From: Neobacillus muris
GTDB lineage: Bacteria; Bacillota; Bacilli; Bacillales; Cytobacillaceae
Reading direction: 5' to 3'
NCBI RefSeq assembly: GCF_943193175.1
Contig: NZ_CALPDF010000007.1
Coordinates: 62,001 to 126,000, forward strand
Length of the DNA: 64,000 bases
Every line of letters starts with the position of its first letter. Position 1 is the first letter of the stretch. The position numbers and the translations under genes were made by a program. The notes under the pieces were generated by a model. That model searched no databases. It was not told where the DNA came from and saw only the letters and a list, made by a program, of their open reading frames with translations. Below are positions 43,572 through 53,168 of the stretch, piece by piece.

Positions 43572-45507
43572 TCAGCTGATCCTCCGCAGTTTCAAAAAGA
43601 ACTTAAAGAATTATTATCTGTATGTGTTTGCGCTCATTTTTAGTGTCGCCCTGTATTTCGCCTTTGTCACCCTGCAGTATGATCCATCGATAAAGGAAGT
43701 GAAAGGTTCGATAAAAGGGGCGGCTGCCATTAAGGCGGCCTCGGTTGTCCTGGTCGGCATTGTCTCGATTTTCCTGCTGTATGCCAATAATATTTTCATT
43801 AAACGCCGGAGTAAGGAAATTGGCTTATTCCAGTTAATCGGGATGACCAAAAGCCGGATTTTCCGAATTTTAAGCGCCGAGAATTTTATGCTTTACTTTG
43901 GTTCATTATTGATCGGCATTTTCTTGGGGTTTTCTGTTTCACGATTTATTATCATGATTTTATTTAAAATCATAAAAGTGGATGCGATGGCCAGGCTGCA
44001 TTTTTCCTATCAGGCGCTGATCCAAACCCTGATCGTATTTGGCGCTATTTACTTGCTGATCATGCTGGTCAATTATATTTTCATCAAAAAACAAACGATT
44101 TTAGGATTGTTTAGAGTCGTTTCCTCAGCGGAAGAAAAAATTAAAAAGCTGTCTATCTGGGAAATCATCATCGGTCTGGCCGGCATCCTGTTGGTCGGCT
44201 TAGGCTATTATTTATCTTCCAAGCTGTTTAGCGGCGACTTTGTGACAATGCAGGAATTATTTTTGGCGATGATTGCGATCTTAGGATCGGTCATTATTGG
44301 CACCTATCTTTTTTATAAAGGGTCTGTCAGTTTTATTTTCCATCTGATCCGCAAGAAAAAGGACGGCTATTTAACAATTAACGAGGTATTATCCCTGTCA
44401 TCGATTATGTTTCGGATGAAGTCCAACGCGCTGCTGCTCACGATTATCACAACCGTCTCTGCGCTTGCCATTGGCCTATTATCCTTGAGCTATATTTCCT
44501 ATTACTCTGCTGAAAAGCAGGCAGCCAATTATGTGGCGGCCGATTTCTCCTTCGCCCAGCCGAAGGATGCAGATAAATTCAAGCAGCAATTGGATGCCCA
44601 TCATCTGAACTATGAAGAGAGAAAAATCGATGTGATTCAAGTAGAGGCCAATCTCACAGATATAATGGACACAGAGGCAGAAGGGTTCACCACAAACCCA
44701 AGCAGTATGCCGCTCCCTGTCGTGAGTGAACAGGATGTACCAGGAGTCGATGTCTCTCCAGAGGAGACCGTCTTTACCGGCTATAACGATTTGCTGCAGA
44801 AATATATGGCGCTAAAGGACTCCGGCCGGATCGAATTCAACGAGAAAACGGAAGACATTCCCCAAACATTTTTGGGTCTAAAAAAAGAATTCATTGTTTC
44901 AGGGTATTTTACCGATGGCGGCATTCCGGCTGCCATTGTGGATGACAGCGTCTTTGAACGTTTAAAAACCGGCCTGGATCCCTCGATTCAACGAGAATCC
45001 TCCATTTTTACTGGAATTCAGCTGAAAGAAGACGCTGATTTGGAAAAGGCAGATCAGCTATTTCAAGAGATGGATTTGGATAAAACAGGCATGAGCGATT
45101 CCCGCCTGCAAATGAGCAATGAGCAGAAAGGAAATATGGGCTTGATTATGTTTATTGTCGGCTTTTTAGGACTGACCTTCCTGATCACTTCCGGCTGTAT
45201 TCTTTACTTCAAGCAAATGGGTGAGAGCGAAGAAGAAAAATCAAGCTACACCATTTTACGGAAGCTTGGGTTTACGCAGAGTGACTTAATAAGAGGCATT
45301 CGCGGCAAACAGCTGTTTAGTTTCGGGATCCCTTTGGTAATTGGTTTATCCCATAGTTATTTTGCCGTCCAATCGGGCTGGTTCCTGTTTGGCACTGAAC
45401 TCTGGACACCGATGATGGTTGTCATGGTCATCTATGCTGCCCTCTACTCTATCTTTGGGATTCTTTCGATTCAATATTATAAAAAAGTCATCAAAGAAGC
45501 TCTGTAA
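43561..45507 (+). CDS. bceB: ABC transporter permease, BceB type (FtsX superfamily)
   Basis: 648 aa with ten predicted membrane segments: four near the N-terminus to residue 225, then a pair, then a large extracellular domain of about 200 aa (residues about 325-520) after the [20 protein letters not shown] segment, then the last three. That domain is the hallmark of BceB and defines peptide specificity. Overlaps bceA by 11 nt. The last helices [16 protein letters not shown] and following are typical of the FtsX fold. Confidence 0.92.
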   Translation: MSISQLILRSFKKNLKNYYLYVFALIFSVALYFAFVTLQYDPSIKEVKGSIKGAAAIKAASVVLVGIVSIFLLYANNIFIKRRSKEIGLFQLIGMTKSRIFRILSAENFMLYFGSLLIGIFLGFSVSRFIIMILFKIIKVDAMARLHFSYQALIQTLIVFGAIYLLIMLVNYIFIKKQTILGLFRVVSSAEEKIKKLSIWEIIIGLAGILLVGLGYYLSSKLFSGDFVTMQELFLAMIAILGSVIIGTYLFYKGSVSFIFHLIRKKKDGYLTINEVLSLSSIMFRMKSNALLLTIITTVSALAIGLLSLSYISYYSAEKQAANYVAADFSFAQPKDADKFKQQLDAHHLNYEERKIDVIQVEANLTDIMDTEAEGFTTNPSSMPLPVVSEQDVPGVDVSPEETVFTGYNDLLQKYMALKDSGRIEFNEKTEDIPQTFLGLKKEFIVSGYFTDGGIPAAIVDDSVFERLKTGLDPSIQRESSIFTGIQLKEDADLEKADQLFQEMDLDKTGMSDSRLQMSNEQKGNMGLIMFIVGFLGLTFLITSGCILYFKQMGESEEEKSSYTILRKLGFTQSDLIRGIRGKQLFSFGIPLVIGLSHSYFAVQSGWFLFGTELWTPMMVVMVIYAALYSIFGILSIQYYKKVIKEAL

Positions 45508-45514
45508 AAAAACG

Positions 45515-45565
45515 AAAAGGAGACTAATCATTGGCAGTTAGGATGCCTTCCATTAGTCTCCTTTT
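45515..45565. terminator. Bidirectional terminator after bceB
   Basis: AAAAGGAGACTAAT / ATTAGTCTCCTTTT stem with a 23-nt loop, serving the convergent bceB and TPR genes. Confidence 0.85.
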
Positions 45566-45573
45566 ATTGATGG

Positions 45574-46992
45574 TTAACCAGCTGCCTGATTGCTTTTTAA
45601 TTGCGCAAACACTTTTTGATAGGCCGCTGCCTCTTTGGCCATTCCTTTATATTGATACATTTTGCTGATTTTTTGGACAGGAGAAGGGTTTTTCGGATCC
45701 AGTTCCATCTCCCAAAAGAAACAGTCGATCGCCTTGTCGAATTGCCGGAATTCAGCAAAGCAATCCCCCAGCTCCATCATTCGGTCCGGATCCTCTAACA
45801 ACCCCTGCATCATGTTCATTTTTCTCAATACCTTGGAATCGGGATAGATTTTTCTGAATACGGAAAGCTTATCGCAAACTGTATCGAGTTCATATTGATT
45901 AAGCAATGTGACGGCAAGCTGGAAGGCCTTTTGTTCAAATTCTTGAAATGTCTCACTTTGTGGAAGAAGGCTTAATAGCCCGATAAAGCGGTCGAGGTGC
46001 GAGATGATAAAATTCGTTTCAGCTTTTTCCCAAATCGTCTGGAGGATCGGCATGTAGGTATCCGGCAGTTCTTCCATATGGTCAAATAAATACAAGGCTG
46101 CCCATTCGGCATTCCCCTTTTGAACCATTTTTTCTATGATTGCTTTGGAATCTGCCAATACCCGAAAAGGATTGATACCAGCCATGGATAAAATGAGCAG
46201 CCATTCTTCTTTTGTTACTAACTGCAAAGCGATTTCGGTATATTTCTCCATCGCAGCGGAATCCGGAAGTTGTTCTGATTTTTCCAGCCACAGCCATAAA
46301 ACCGTCCAGCCATCATGTTCGGCTGCAAGGTTGGCTAGAAATGTCCAGCTGTCTGGCTGGGTGCGATTTTTAAAGGCAGATAGTTCTGCAAATAGAGGAT
46401 CTTTGCTCATGATAGCCGGCAGATTGGAGGATTGATAAAAGTGATGGTAAGGGATAAATTCCTGGGAATTGATCAGGTGCTTCATGGATTTTATTTCAGG
46501 GGCAAACGTATTGAGCAGCTGTACGATTTGAAACGATTTGAAAAATTTCCCGCTTCTTCTATAGTGATAAAAGATTTTGTCAATAAAGGCAGCTAGCTGA
46601 TCTTTTTCAAAAAATGCATCAAGGGTTGCAGCGATATAAGCGGATTCCTGTAACGTGAAATCGGTTTGGATCTGGGAGAATACTTTATTTTTATTCGGTA
46701 TGGCAACAGATAAATGAGGAATTCCGGCCGATAAGAGCGGATGGGGAGAGACGATGGAAATGCCTTCTTGAAAAGCTTTGCTGATAAACGTTCCGGATGG
46801 AGCCTGCTCCAGCTGGGCGCCGTATACCATGTGGTTTTTATAATAGACCAGATAATAACACGCTTTTTCTCCTGTAAGAACCTCCACGACTTTACTTCTT
46901 GCGTAAACCGCCAGGCGTGTGATAGTCCCTTTTACTACTTTCTTTTTATCCTTAATCGTGAGTTCTGCTGGTTTGATTAATTCTTGATTCAT
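45574..46992 (-). CDS. TPR-like helical repeat protein, unknown function
   Basis: 472 aa, soluble. The N-terminal 100 residues look like a small beta domain (KKVVKGTITRLAVYARSKVVEVL, YYLVYYKNHMVYGAQ); the rest is helical, with a TPR-like end (about 400-465: ELGDCFAEFRQFDKAIDCFFWEMELDPKNPSPVQKISKMYQYKGMAKEAA split over two repeats). Adaptor or scaffold function is plausible. No family recognised with certainty. Monocistronic, next to bceB but convergent, so unlikely to belong to that system. Confidence 0.55.
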   Translation of the reverse strand: MNQELIKPAELTIKDKKKVVKGTITRLAVYARSKVVEVLTGEKACYYLVYYKNHMVYGAQLEQAPSGTFISKAFQEGISIVSPHPLLSAGIPHLSVAIPNKNKVFSQIQTDFTLQESAYIAATLDAFFEKDQLAAFIDKIFYHYRRSGKFFKSFQIVQLLNTFAPEIKSMKHLINSQEFIPYHHFYQSSNLPAIMSKDPLFAELSAFKNRTQPDSWTFLANLAAEHDGWTVLWLWLEKSEQLPDSAAMEKYTEIALQLVTKEEWLLILSMAGINPFRVLADSKAIIEKMVQKGNAEWAALYLFDHMEELPDTYMPILQTIWEKAETNFIISHLDRFIGLLSLLPQSETFQEFEQKAFQLAVTLLNQYELDTVCDKLSVFRKIYPDSKVLRKMNMMQGLLEDPDRMMELGDCFAEFRQFDKAIDCFFWEMELDPKNPSPVQKISKMYQYKGMAKEAAAYQKVFAQLKSNQAAG

Positions 46993-47380
46993 ATGGATTG
47001 GCCCCTTTCCGAATAAGAAAATCTCTGTGACTTAATTATATTATATCATGCATGCATACAATATGGTTCTTTGATTGGCTTCTTTATGAAACGAAATCAA
47101 CATTCTTTTGCCCGGATGGGAGCCTCCTGTTTTTTCCAATAGTTTACCACTATCAACCTTCTTTATGTATAACTAGTCAGTGATTCTTCCGAACAGATTC
47201 TCATTTACTACAAAATTCTCCTTCTATATAGGAATGTTTTCAATCATATAATCAATAATTTTAGAATGATAATGAAAAAACTTTACTATTTTCAGAGGAA
47301 ATAGCTTTAGATAAATCCCAATATACAATCGATGTAACCGATTTTATAAAGATAAATCCATTTAAGTATTTTTTACTAAA

Positions 47381-47395
47381 TTATAATAATTATAA
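47381..47395 (+). promoter_or_regulatory. PerR box of katA
   Basis: TTATAATAATTATAA, a perfect 7-1-7 inverted repeat identical to the PerR/Fur-type consensus. It ends 7 bp before the -35 of the katA promoter. Confidence 0.88.
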
Positions 47396-47402
47396 AAAAG
47401 TA

Positions 47403-47430
47403 TTGATTTTTGAGTGATAAATGTTATCAT
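47403..47430 (+). promoter_or_regulatory. Sigma-A promoter of katA
   Basis: TTGATT, 16-bp spacer, TATCAT, about 41 nt upstream of the katA start. The remaining 46993-47380 region has no gene-like sequence. Confidence 0.65.
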
Positions 47431-47471
47431 TTACTTAAATAAATATAAATTTTTCAAGAGGTGATTTTTTC

Positions 47472-48926
47472 ATGAGTAATTCTAAGAATCTAACAACCAG
47501 CTGGGGTGCACCTGTCGGTGATAACCAAAACTCAATGACTGCCGGACATCGCGGCCCAACATTAATCCAAGACGTCCACTTGCTTGAAAAATTGGCCCAT
47601 TTCAACCGGGAACGTGTTCCTGAACGTGTTGTTCACGCGAAAGGCGCCGGAGCACATGGCTATTTTGAAGTAACAAACGATATGTCTAAATATACAAAAG
47701 CTAAGGTTTTCAACGGTGTTGGCAAACGGACTCCTATGTTTATCCGTTTCTCAACCGTTGCCGGCGAACTTGGTTCAGCAGATACCGTCCGTGACCCGCG
47801 CGGATTTGCCGTAAAGTTTTACACAGAAGAAGGCAACTATGATTTGGTCGGAAACAACACACCGATTTTCTTCATCCGTGATGCGATCAAATTCCCTGAT
47901 TTCATTCATACGCAAAAAAGAGATCCTCGGACTCACTTGAAAAATCCAACAGCGGTATGGGATTTCTGGTCCTTATCCCCTGAATCCCTGCACCAGGTTA
48001 CCTATTTGATGGGCGACCGCGGGATTCCAGCGACCCTTCGCCATATGAACGGTTATGGCAGCCATACCTTCAAATGGGTAAACGCTGAAGGGGAAGCGGT
48101 ATGGGTGAAATATCACTTTATTTCCGAGCAAGGCGTGAAGAACATGACGGCGGATGTCGCCGAAAAGCTGGCCGGTGAAAATCCTGATTATCATACCGAG
48201 GATTTGTTTAATGCCATCGAAAAAGGCGATTTCCCTGCATGGACACTTTATGTGCAAATCATGCCATTGGAAGAAGCAGATACGTACCGTTTTGATCCAT
48301 TCGATGTGACTAAAGTTTGGTCCCACAAAGATTATCCATTAGTGGAAGTAGGCCGAATGGTCTTAGACCGCAATCCGGAAAACTATTTTGCTGAAGTGGA
48401 ACAAGCTACCTTCTCTCCTGGCAATTTTGTGCCTGGAATTGAAGCTTCACCGGATAAAATGCTTCAAGGACGCTTATTTGCATATGCCGATGCACACCGT
48501 TATCGCGTTGGCGTCAACCATAATCAATTGCCAATCAACCGTCCAAGAGCAGACGTACAAAACTATCAGCGCGACGGCCAAATGCGTTTTGACGGCAATG
48601 GCGGCGGTTCGGTTTACTATGAGCCAAACAGCTTTGGCGGCCCTAAGGAAGCGGCAGAGCACAAGCAAACCGCATTTGCCGTGACGGGACAAGCTGCGCA
48701 AGTGGCCTATGATTCGGATGACCACTACACTCAAGCTGGAGACTTATACCGCTTAATGTCTGAAGAGGAGCGCACTCGTTTAGTCAATACGATCGTTGCT
48801 GCGATGAAGCCTGTTGCAAAAGACGAAATCAAGCTCCGCCAAATCCAGCATTTCTACAAAGCAGACCCAGAATACGGCACTCGAGTGGCTGAAGGCCTTG
48901 GTTTATCGGTTCCACAAGAAGTTTAG
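47472..48926 (+). CDS. katA: Monofunctional heme catalase
   Basis: 484 aa, the size of small-subunit catalases. Catalytic His55 in [13 protein letters not shown], the heme-face segment around [22 protein letters not shown], Asn about 128 in [14 protein letters not shown], proximal heme Tyr in [12 protein letters not shown] (about 337). Destroys hydrogen peroxide. RBS AAGAGGTG is about 8 nt before ATG. The PerR box points to peroxide-inducible repression by PerR, whose likely gene is directly downstream. Confidence 0.96.
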   Translation: MSNSKNLTTSWGAPVGDNQNSMTAGHRGPTLIQDVHLLEKLAHFNRERVPERVVHAKGAGAHGYFEVTNDMSKYTKAKVFNGVGKRTPMFIRFSTVAGELGSADTVRDPRGFAVKFYTEEGNYDLVGNNTPIFFIRDAIKFPDFIHTQKRDPRTHLKNPTAVWDFWSLSPESLHQVTYLMGDRGIPATLRHMNGYGSHTFKWVNAEGEAVWVKYHFISEQGVKNMTADVAEKLAGENPDYHTEDLFNAIEKGDFPAWTLYVQIMPLEEADTYRFDPFDVTKVWSHKDYPLVEVGRMVLDRNPENYFAEVEQATFSPGNFVPGIEASPDKMLQGRLFAYADAHRYRVGVNHNQLPINRPRADVQNYQRDGQMRFDGNGGGSVYYEPNSFGGPKEAAEHKQTAFAVTGQAAQVAYDSDDHYTQAGDLYRLMSEEERTRLVNTIVAAMKPVAKDEIKLRQIQHFYKADPEYGTRVAEGLGLSVPQEV

Positions 48927-48968
48927 TAGTCTTGCAAATAAGATTCTATTCTCATCTATGAATTTTCA

Positions 48969-48992
48969 GGAGGATGACTTGGTCGTCCTCCC
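48969..48992 (+). terminator. Hairpin between katA and the Fur-family gene
   Basis: GGAGGATGAC / GTCGTCCTCC stem with a 3-nt loop. It has only a weak T tail (CCTATTCTTT), so readthrough into the regulator gene is plausible; it may set their ratio. Confidence 0.5.
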
Positions 48993-49019
48993 CTATTCTT
49001 TAATCTCCAAGGTAAGGGG

Positions 49020-49445
49020 ATGTTAACCATTAACAAGGCATTAGAACTGATCCCTTTTTTAAAAGAGCAGGGGCTGCGGATTACTCCGCAGCGGATACAA
49101 ATTTTACAAAACATATTGGATGCCGGCCATCCGACAGTAGAAGATTTATCGAAGATGATGCCTGGTATCAGTATCGGTACGCTTTATAATAATGTGAAGC
49201 TTTTTGTCAAATTAGGCATTTTAAATGAACTGCCCTATGGCAATGGGATCAGCCGGTATGAATTCTATCAATCTAATCATTACCATGTCATCTGTCAGTC
49301 ATGCGGGGATATTGTGGATTTTGCCTTTCCAAATTTAAAAGAAGTAGAGCAAATTGCAGCGAACCTGACTAAATTCCAAATCAGCTCCCATATAATGGAA
49401 GTTTATGGTTTATGTAAGACTTGTCAAAACGATTCATCGAGGTGA
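49020..49445 (+). CDS. perR: Fur family regulator, PerR-like
   Basis: 141 aa. Winged HTH (about 10-80: EQGLRITPQRIQILQNILDAGHPTVEDL) and dimerisation/metal domain with His-rich QSNHYHVICQSCGDIVDF and C-terminal CKTC, giving the two-CXXC structural zinc site. Sequence style and location right after katA, which carries a PerR box, favour PerR over Fur or Zur, though it could be a second PerR paralog. PerR senses peroxide by metal-catalysed His oxidation. RBS AAGG is 8 nt before ATG. Confidence 0.8.
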   Translation: MLTINKALELIPFLKEQGLRITPQRIQILQNILDAGHPTVEDLSKMMPGISIGTLYNNVKLFVKLGILNELPYGNGISRYEFYQSNHYHVICQSCGDIVDFAFPNLKEVEQIAANLTKFQISSHIMEVYGLCKTCQNDSSR

Positions 49446-49451
49446 AAACAC

Positions 49452-49538
49452 GTGGACTCGCTGTTTATTGAAACACTTGCTAACCTCGTGTTAAAAACCT
49501 ATAAACAAGAAACAGCCATCCACCAAGTTACCCAATAA
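49452..49538 (+). CDS. 28-aa micropeptide candidate
   Basis: GTG-started frame, MDSLFIETLANLVLKTYKQ and on, preceded by GAGGTG at 6-7 nt and 6 nt after the perR-like stop; 12 nt before the next small gene. Amphipathic helix likely. No known family; may be a real coupled peptide or a remnant. Confidence 0.4.
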   Translation: MDSLFIETLANLVLKTYKQETAIHQVTQ

Positions 49539-49550
49539 GGAGACCAAACC

Positions 49551-49664
49551 ATGACCACCACCAAAAAAATCTGCCCAAAATGCGGCACCCAAATCAAAAC
49601 ACTCAAACACAGCACCAAATGCCAATGCTCAAACAAACTCACCACCATCAAAGCCATCATCTAA
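49551..49664 (+). CDS. 37-aa zinc-ribbon-like peptide
   Basis: Starts MTTTKKICPKCGTQIKTL and contains CPKC then CQC, a possible small zinc knuckle. AAGGAG lies 8 nt upstream. The reading frame is extremely skewed: of 110 bases at 49551-49660, 49 are A, 39 C, 9 G and 13 T, and most codons end in C or A. It ends 5 nt before palindrome cluster 2. No family assigned, but CPKCG knuckles of this kind occur in short Bacillus proteins. Confidence 0.6.
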   Translation: MTTTKKICPKCGTQIKTLKHSTKCQCSNKLTTIKAII

Positions 49665-49669
49665 GGACT

Positions 49670-49761
49670 GGGGACAGTCCCCCGCTTTATTAACGCTTTA
49701 CTGCGTCGGGGGCCTGTCCCCCACTTTATTAACGCTTTACCTCGCCAGGGGACAGGCCCCC
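49670..49761. repeat. Palindrome cluster 2 (three units)
   Basis: GGGGACAGTCCCCC (49670-49683), GGGGGCCTGTCCCCC (49708-49722) and GGGGACAGGCCCCC (49748-49761), with TTTATTAACGCTTTAC in both spacers, period 38-40 bp. Left flank 80% A+C; right flank 49801-49860 has one C in 60. Confidence 0.85.
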
Positions 49762-49856
49762 TAACTGGCAGCAGAATGAAACCTTTTTTGGGATTGTACG
49801 TATATAGGGTAGATGCTTGTTTAGTATGATAAATTTGGAATGTGAGGAGATTGAAT

Positions 49857-50138
49857 TTGGGATATAGCATTTTACTGGTTGGTCAGTTTATTTTGGATGC
49901 TTATTATTGGCTTATTATTATATCGATTTTGGGTTCTTGGTTCCCTTCTTTTCATTCGACCAAGATTGGGATGTGGATTTCTAAACTCGTGGAACCTTAT
50001 TTAGGCATCTTTAGGCGGTTTATTCCTCCTCTCGGCCCAATCGACTTTTCTCCACTTATTGCCCTATTCGCCTATCGGTTTTTGAGTGGGTTTGCTTTAG
50101 AGGGTCTCCGCCAATCGGTCAATTTTCTAGGCGTTTAA
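49857..50138 (+). CDS. YggT family small membrane protein
   Basis: 93 aa with two membrane regions (about 5-28 and 62-82). YggT motif GSWFP...KLVEPYLGIFRRFIPPLGPIDFSPLIAL is clear; family members are linked to ion homeostasis or cell division clusters. The TTG start is chosen because GAGGAG is 7 nt upstream; the GTG five codons earlier lies in that RBS. Base use is strongly T/G-rich at its start, matching the palindrome flank effect. Confidence 0.88.
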   Translation: MGYSILLVGQFILDAYYWLIIISILGSWFPSFHSTKIGMWISKLVEPYLGIFRRFIPPLGPIDFSPLIALFAYRFLSGFALEGLRQSVNFLGV

Positions 50139-50163
50139 CATTCTATGATGCTTCATCCATTCA

Positions 50164-50188
50164 AAAGAGCGCACCTGCTCTTTTTTTA
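50164..50188 (+). terminator. Intrinsic terminator of the YggT gene
   Basis: AAGAGC / GCTCTT stem with 6-nt loop and T7. Confidence 0.85.
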
Positions 50189-50319
50189 TTTTCCCATGGT
50201 CACTCCCTTCGTACATAGGCATACGATTTTCAGTAAAAAATAGACTATGGAATCTCCAGCTGTCTTTTCCATTTTATGTGTAAAGATTTTATTTCGAATG
50301 CTTCAAGGGAGAAAAGGGA

Positions 50320-51024
50320 ATGTCAGGATATCAAGAAATTATTTATCGAACGATTACAGCTTTTGTGTTGTTATGGGGATTTTTTCATTTACTTGGAAAA
50401 CAAACACTTGCCCATAAATCCTATCACCTATTTATTGCAACCATGACTATGGGAACCATCGCTGGAAATCTAGCTTTCAATACCCGAATCAAATTCCAGT
50501 ACTTTATTCTTTCCTATATGATAATGGGTTTGATTATTTATATCCTGAATTATGCGGCGTTCAAAAGTCATCGGTTAAGAAAATGGATTACAGGTAAACC
50601 TGTCATTCTCATTGAAAAAGGAAAAATTTTGGAAGCGTCCATGCGAAAAATAGGCTATTCTTTAGAGGAATTGCAGCAGGCTTTAAGAGGGAAAGATATT
50701 TTTTACATAGATGAAGTGGAATTAGCTATCTTAGAAACAAATGAAACTTTGTCCGTTTTGAAAAAACCGGATTATCAGTCCCTCACTAAAAAGGATTTGT
50801 CCATCAACGCCGAACAATTCAGATATCCGGCAGAATTAATCCTAGATGGAAAAATCCAGTTTGAGAGTTTAACCAAGCATGGATTGAACGAGGAATGGCT
50901 CAACCGTGAGCTGCAAAATCGCAGCCTCCGCGTTTCAGATGTCGCTTATGCTGTATTAGGGTCAAAAGGCAACTTGTATATTGATTTATATCAGGATCAA
51001 ATAAGAGATAAAAGCAGTCGCTAA
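50320..51024 (+). CDS. DUF421 (YetF-like) membrane protein
   Basis: 234 aa: three N-terminal membrane segments (about 8-25, 38-55, 62-80) and two cytoplasmic YetF-type domains (about 90-225) with GKPVILIEKGKILEASMRKIGYS and FRYPAELILDGKIQFESLTKHGL. YetF-like proteins are spore or membrane associated with unclear function. The final codons (KSSR and stop) lie inside the left terminal repeat of element copy B, so the native C-terminus may have been replaced. Confidence 0.85.
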   Translation: MSGYQEIIYRTITAFVLLWGFFHLLGKQTLAHKSYHLFIATMTMGTIAGNLAFNTRIKFQYFILSYMIMGLIIYILNYAAFKSHRLRKWITGKPVILIEKGKILEASMRKIGYSLEELQQALRGKDIFYIDEVELAILETNETLSVLKKPDYQSLTKKDLSINAEQFRYPAELILDGKIQFESLTKHGLNEEWLNRELQNRSLRVSDVAYAVLGSKGNLYIDLYQDQIRDKSSR

Positions 51025-51619
51025 GGTTTGAAAGGTTTCCGTTAAGGGATGCACGGAGGCAGATTGACACACAAAATGGCATGCGAATGGAGGCATGCCA
51101 TTTTTGTTATGTATTAGTGGCTTTTAGAGGGGTAAAGAAAAACTGACACGATTATAAATAAGTAAAATAACAAGTGACAATACTTATTGCCCAACGACAA
51201 TTTGGTGTCAAATTAAATACCCATTTCTATTTCCAAAATAGGTGCCAATTAAGGAATATTCATTCAAAAAATTGTAGGCAGGAAAGCACATCTGAAATCA
51301 GTAAAAGTGTCTTCCATCATCATCGCTTTTGAAGACAAATCCTCCTTTGAAATCGGCAACACGGTTCTTAATCGCTGCTGTTGACTGCTTCATGACGACA
51401 AAACTCGCTTGGAAATCCGTAAAATTGTCCTCAATCACTTATCCCAAACCAAGCAAATTTTGAGAAAAAACAGCTTAGATAAAAAAGAGTGCATTTTCTA
51501 TTTAAAAAGGCACTCTTTTCTATGATTTTTTGCTGCATAACGCTCTGGCATTTACTTTACCAAAACAAGGTTATGCACCTCTAAAGTGATCCATTTATTA
51601 AGGTTTAACGGCTGCTTTT
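51010..51619. mobile_element. ~600-bp non-coding TIR element, copy B
   Basis: Second copy of the block at 7541-8137, same orientation. Left end AAAAGCAGTCGCTAA and the reverse complement of the right end AAAAGCAGCCGTTAA match at 13 of 15 positions. It shares the GGCATGC stem, long identical stretches such as AATAAGTAAAATAACAAGTG, the GACAAA-type direct repeats and the AAGAGTGC...GCACTCTTTT hairpin. It lies between the 3' ends of DUF421 and the paiB remnant. No ORF is conserved between copies. Confidence 0.7.
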
Positions 51620-51626
51620 GCCTATC

Positions 51627-51940
51627 CTATTGTTTAAGGTTTCCCCTCATTTGCTCGGCTATTTGAGTTTGATGGCAGTCCGAAGAATTTTCAAGCTTAT
51701 CGATAATCAATTGCTGCCGTTTGATAGGCTGATTTTGGCTTAGTTTTGCTTTTGCTTCGATTTGATCGATTTTTATTTTAAAACCAACAATCCCTCTGCT
51801 CATCCCTTCGAAATATTCAGCATCAAGGCTGGCGAGCTGATAGGAGCTATCTGGCTTTTCATATTTATTTACCATATCTGCCAAGGAATGATATAGATTT
51901 TGTCTTCATCCTCGACTTTAAAATGCTTGGGAATATACAT
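51627..51940 (-). pseudogene. paiB: paiB remnant (FMN-binding transcriptional regulator) with internal deletion
   Basis: The start [16 protein letters not shown] (from 51940) matches the PaiB N-terminus. Shortly after, the frame shifts into the C-terminal part [16 protein letters not shown]...[27 protein letters not shown], which matches the PaiB C-terminal third. About 110-120 residues of the flavin-binding core are missing, and the two pieces are out of frame. Non-functional. Element copy B ends 8 bp beyond its stop. Confidence 0.8.
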
Positions 51941-51995
51941 ATTCTCACCCACCACTCTTTTGTGAATTGGTTTTTTCATTGCTGTTCATTTGGAT

Positions 51996-52991
51996 TTATG
52001 ATGAGCAGCCGCTGCCGCAGCTCGAACAGCTTGAGCAGCTGGAGCAGCTTGAACCTCCTCCGTCATGGCCACCTCCGCCCCACCCTCCGGAATCCCCTGA
52101 GTGGTCAGTATCCGCTGATGCGTAACCGCAAAAAACGGCGGTCGAGCACCCGCTCGTGTATCTAGCAGCATTGGCAAAGGCATAGGCTTTTGCATGGGTC
52201 CAGTAATCATCAAAATAAAAATAGGAATAAAAAAGCATTACTGCTGACAAGGAAGCCGCATCACCAAAATTTCTCGGTCTTGTAAAGCTCCCTTTTTTAT
52301 CTACAGCATACATTTTCTCTGCTTCACCTAATTGATATTTCATTTGAAACAATAAATATTCAATTACATCCTTGTTATCTGGGGTCACATGAAAATATTT
52401 TTCTAGTAAATTTTCTTCATTGCCTTCTTTAAATTCCTGTAAAAGCTTGATATCCACGGGGTTTTTATAAAAACTGCCCCATGTTTTCCAAGTAAATTGG
52501 GTTATTTGAAACAGCTGGGAAAATACCCAGTCAAAAAAGGCGCGTTCCTGAGGTTCCGGCATTGGATTGGTGTTAGGGGTATGGTGCAGCATTTTTCCTA
52601 AGAACCGCTCCGAGAAGGTTTGATATTTCTGAGTAAACAGCAGCATGCTATGCCAAACTTCATCTACTTCATCGCTAAACATAGGAGCTTTCTTTAGCAA
52701 ATGGGCCAGCAAAAAATACCGTTTTAACTCAAACAGCCGCCATTCAAAGTCATCCTCACTCTGTCTGGGATTTTCCTTCAGATACCTTTGTTTGACTTGT
52801 AGAATGTAATCCTCATCCAGCGCAGCATCTAATTGATCGAGCAAAGGCTGGACTGGCACATCCTCAAGCACACCCAGCCTGTCAGGGATATTTTCCTTTG
52901 ATAATTTAGACCGATTCCTTCTAACAAACGCACGAATCCCGGCCCCAAGCCCCATCAGCACAATGCCGGCTGCAATCACTCCACCCATCAT
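51996..52991 (-). CDS. Membrane-anchored GRDP-like protein with Ser/Cys/Gly-rich tail
   Basis: 331 aa from an ATG with GGGGGAG 9 nt upstream; longer in-frame starts run into palindrome cluster 3. One N-terminal membrane segment (about 3-20), a helical soluble region with DEVDEVWHSMLLFTQKYQ and FLGKMLHH that recalls the glycine-rich-domain-protein (DUF1399-like) motif VDxVWHxHL, a second hydrophobic patch near 255-270, and a tail GGWGGGGHDGGG followed by SSC repeats (six Cys in the last 20 residues). The tail could bind metal or crosslink. Function unknown. Confidence 0.6.
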   Translation of the reverse strand: MMGGVIAAGIVLMGLGAGIRAFVRRNRSKLSKENIPDRLGVLEDVPVQPLLDQLDAALDEDYILQVKQRYLKENPRQSEDDFEWRLFELKRYFLLAHLLKKAPMFSDEVDEVWHSMLLFTQKYQTFSERFLGKMLHHTPNTNPMPEPQERAFFDWVFSQLFQITQFTWKTWGSFYKNPVDIKLLQEFKEGNEENLLEKYFHVTPDNKDVIEYLLFQMKYQLGEAEKMYAVDKKGSFTRPRNFGDAASLSAVMLFYSYFYFDDYWTHAKAYAFANAARYTSGCSTAVFCGYASADTDHSGDSGGWGGGGHDGGGSSCSSCSSCSSCGSGCSS

Positions 52992-53100
52992 GTCAAACCA
53001 CTCCCCCATACACAATTCCAACATTTCAAATAATTTACTATTACAAATATGATAAACTACTCTGCCAAATAAGCAAATAGGAAAACAAAAACTTAACATA

Positions 53101-53162
53101 GGGGGCCAGTCCCCCTCTCCACTGCTGCGTTGACGCACTAACAGAGCGGGGGACTGGCCCCC
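53101..53162. repeat. Palindrome cluster 3 (two units)
   Basis: GGGGGCCAGTCCCCC (53101-53115) and GGGGGACTGGCCCCC (53148-53162), inverted relative to each other, 47 bp apart. Left flank 52981-53040 has 22 C and 1 G; right flank 53221-53280 has 21 G and 13 C. It starts 6 bp after the stop of the nitrate reductase pseudogene. Confidence 0.85.
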
Positions 53163-53168
53163 GCCCTG

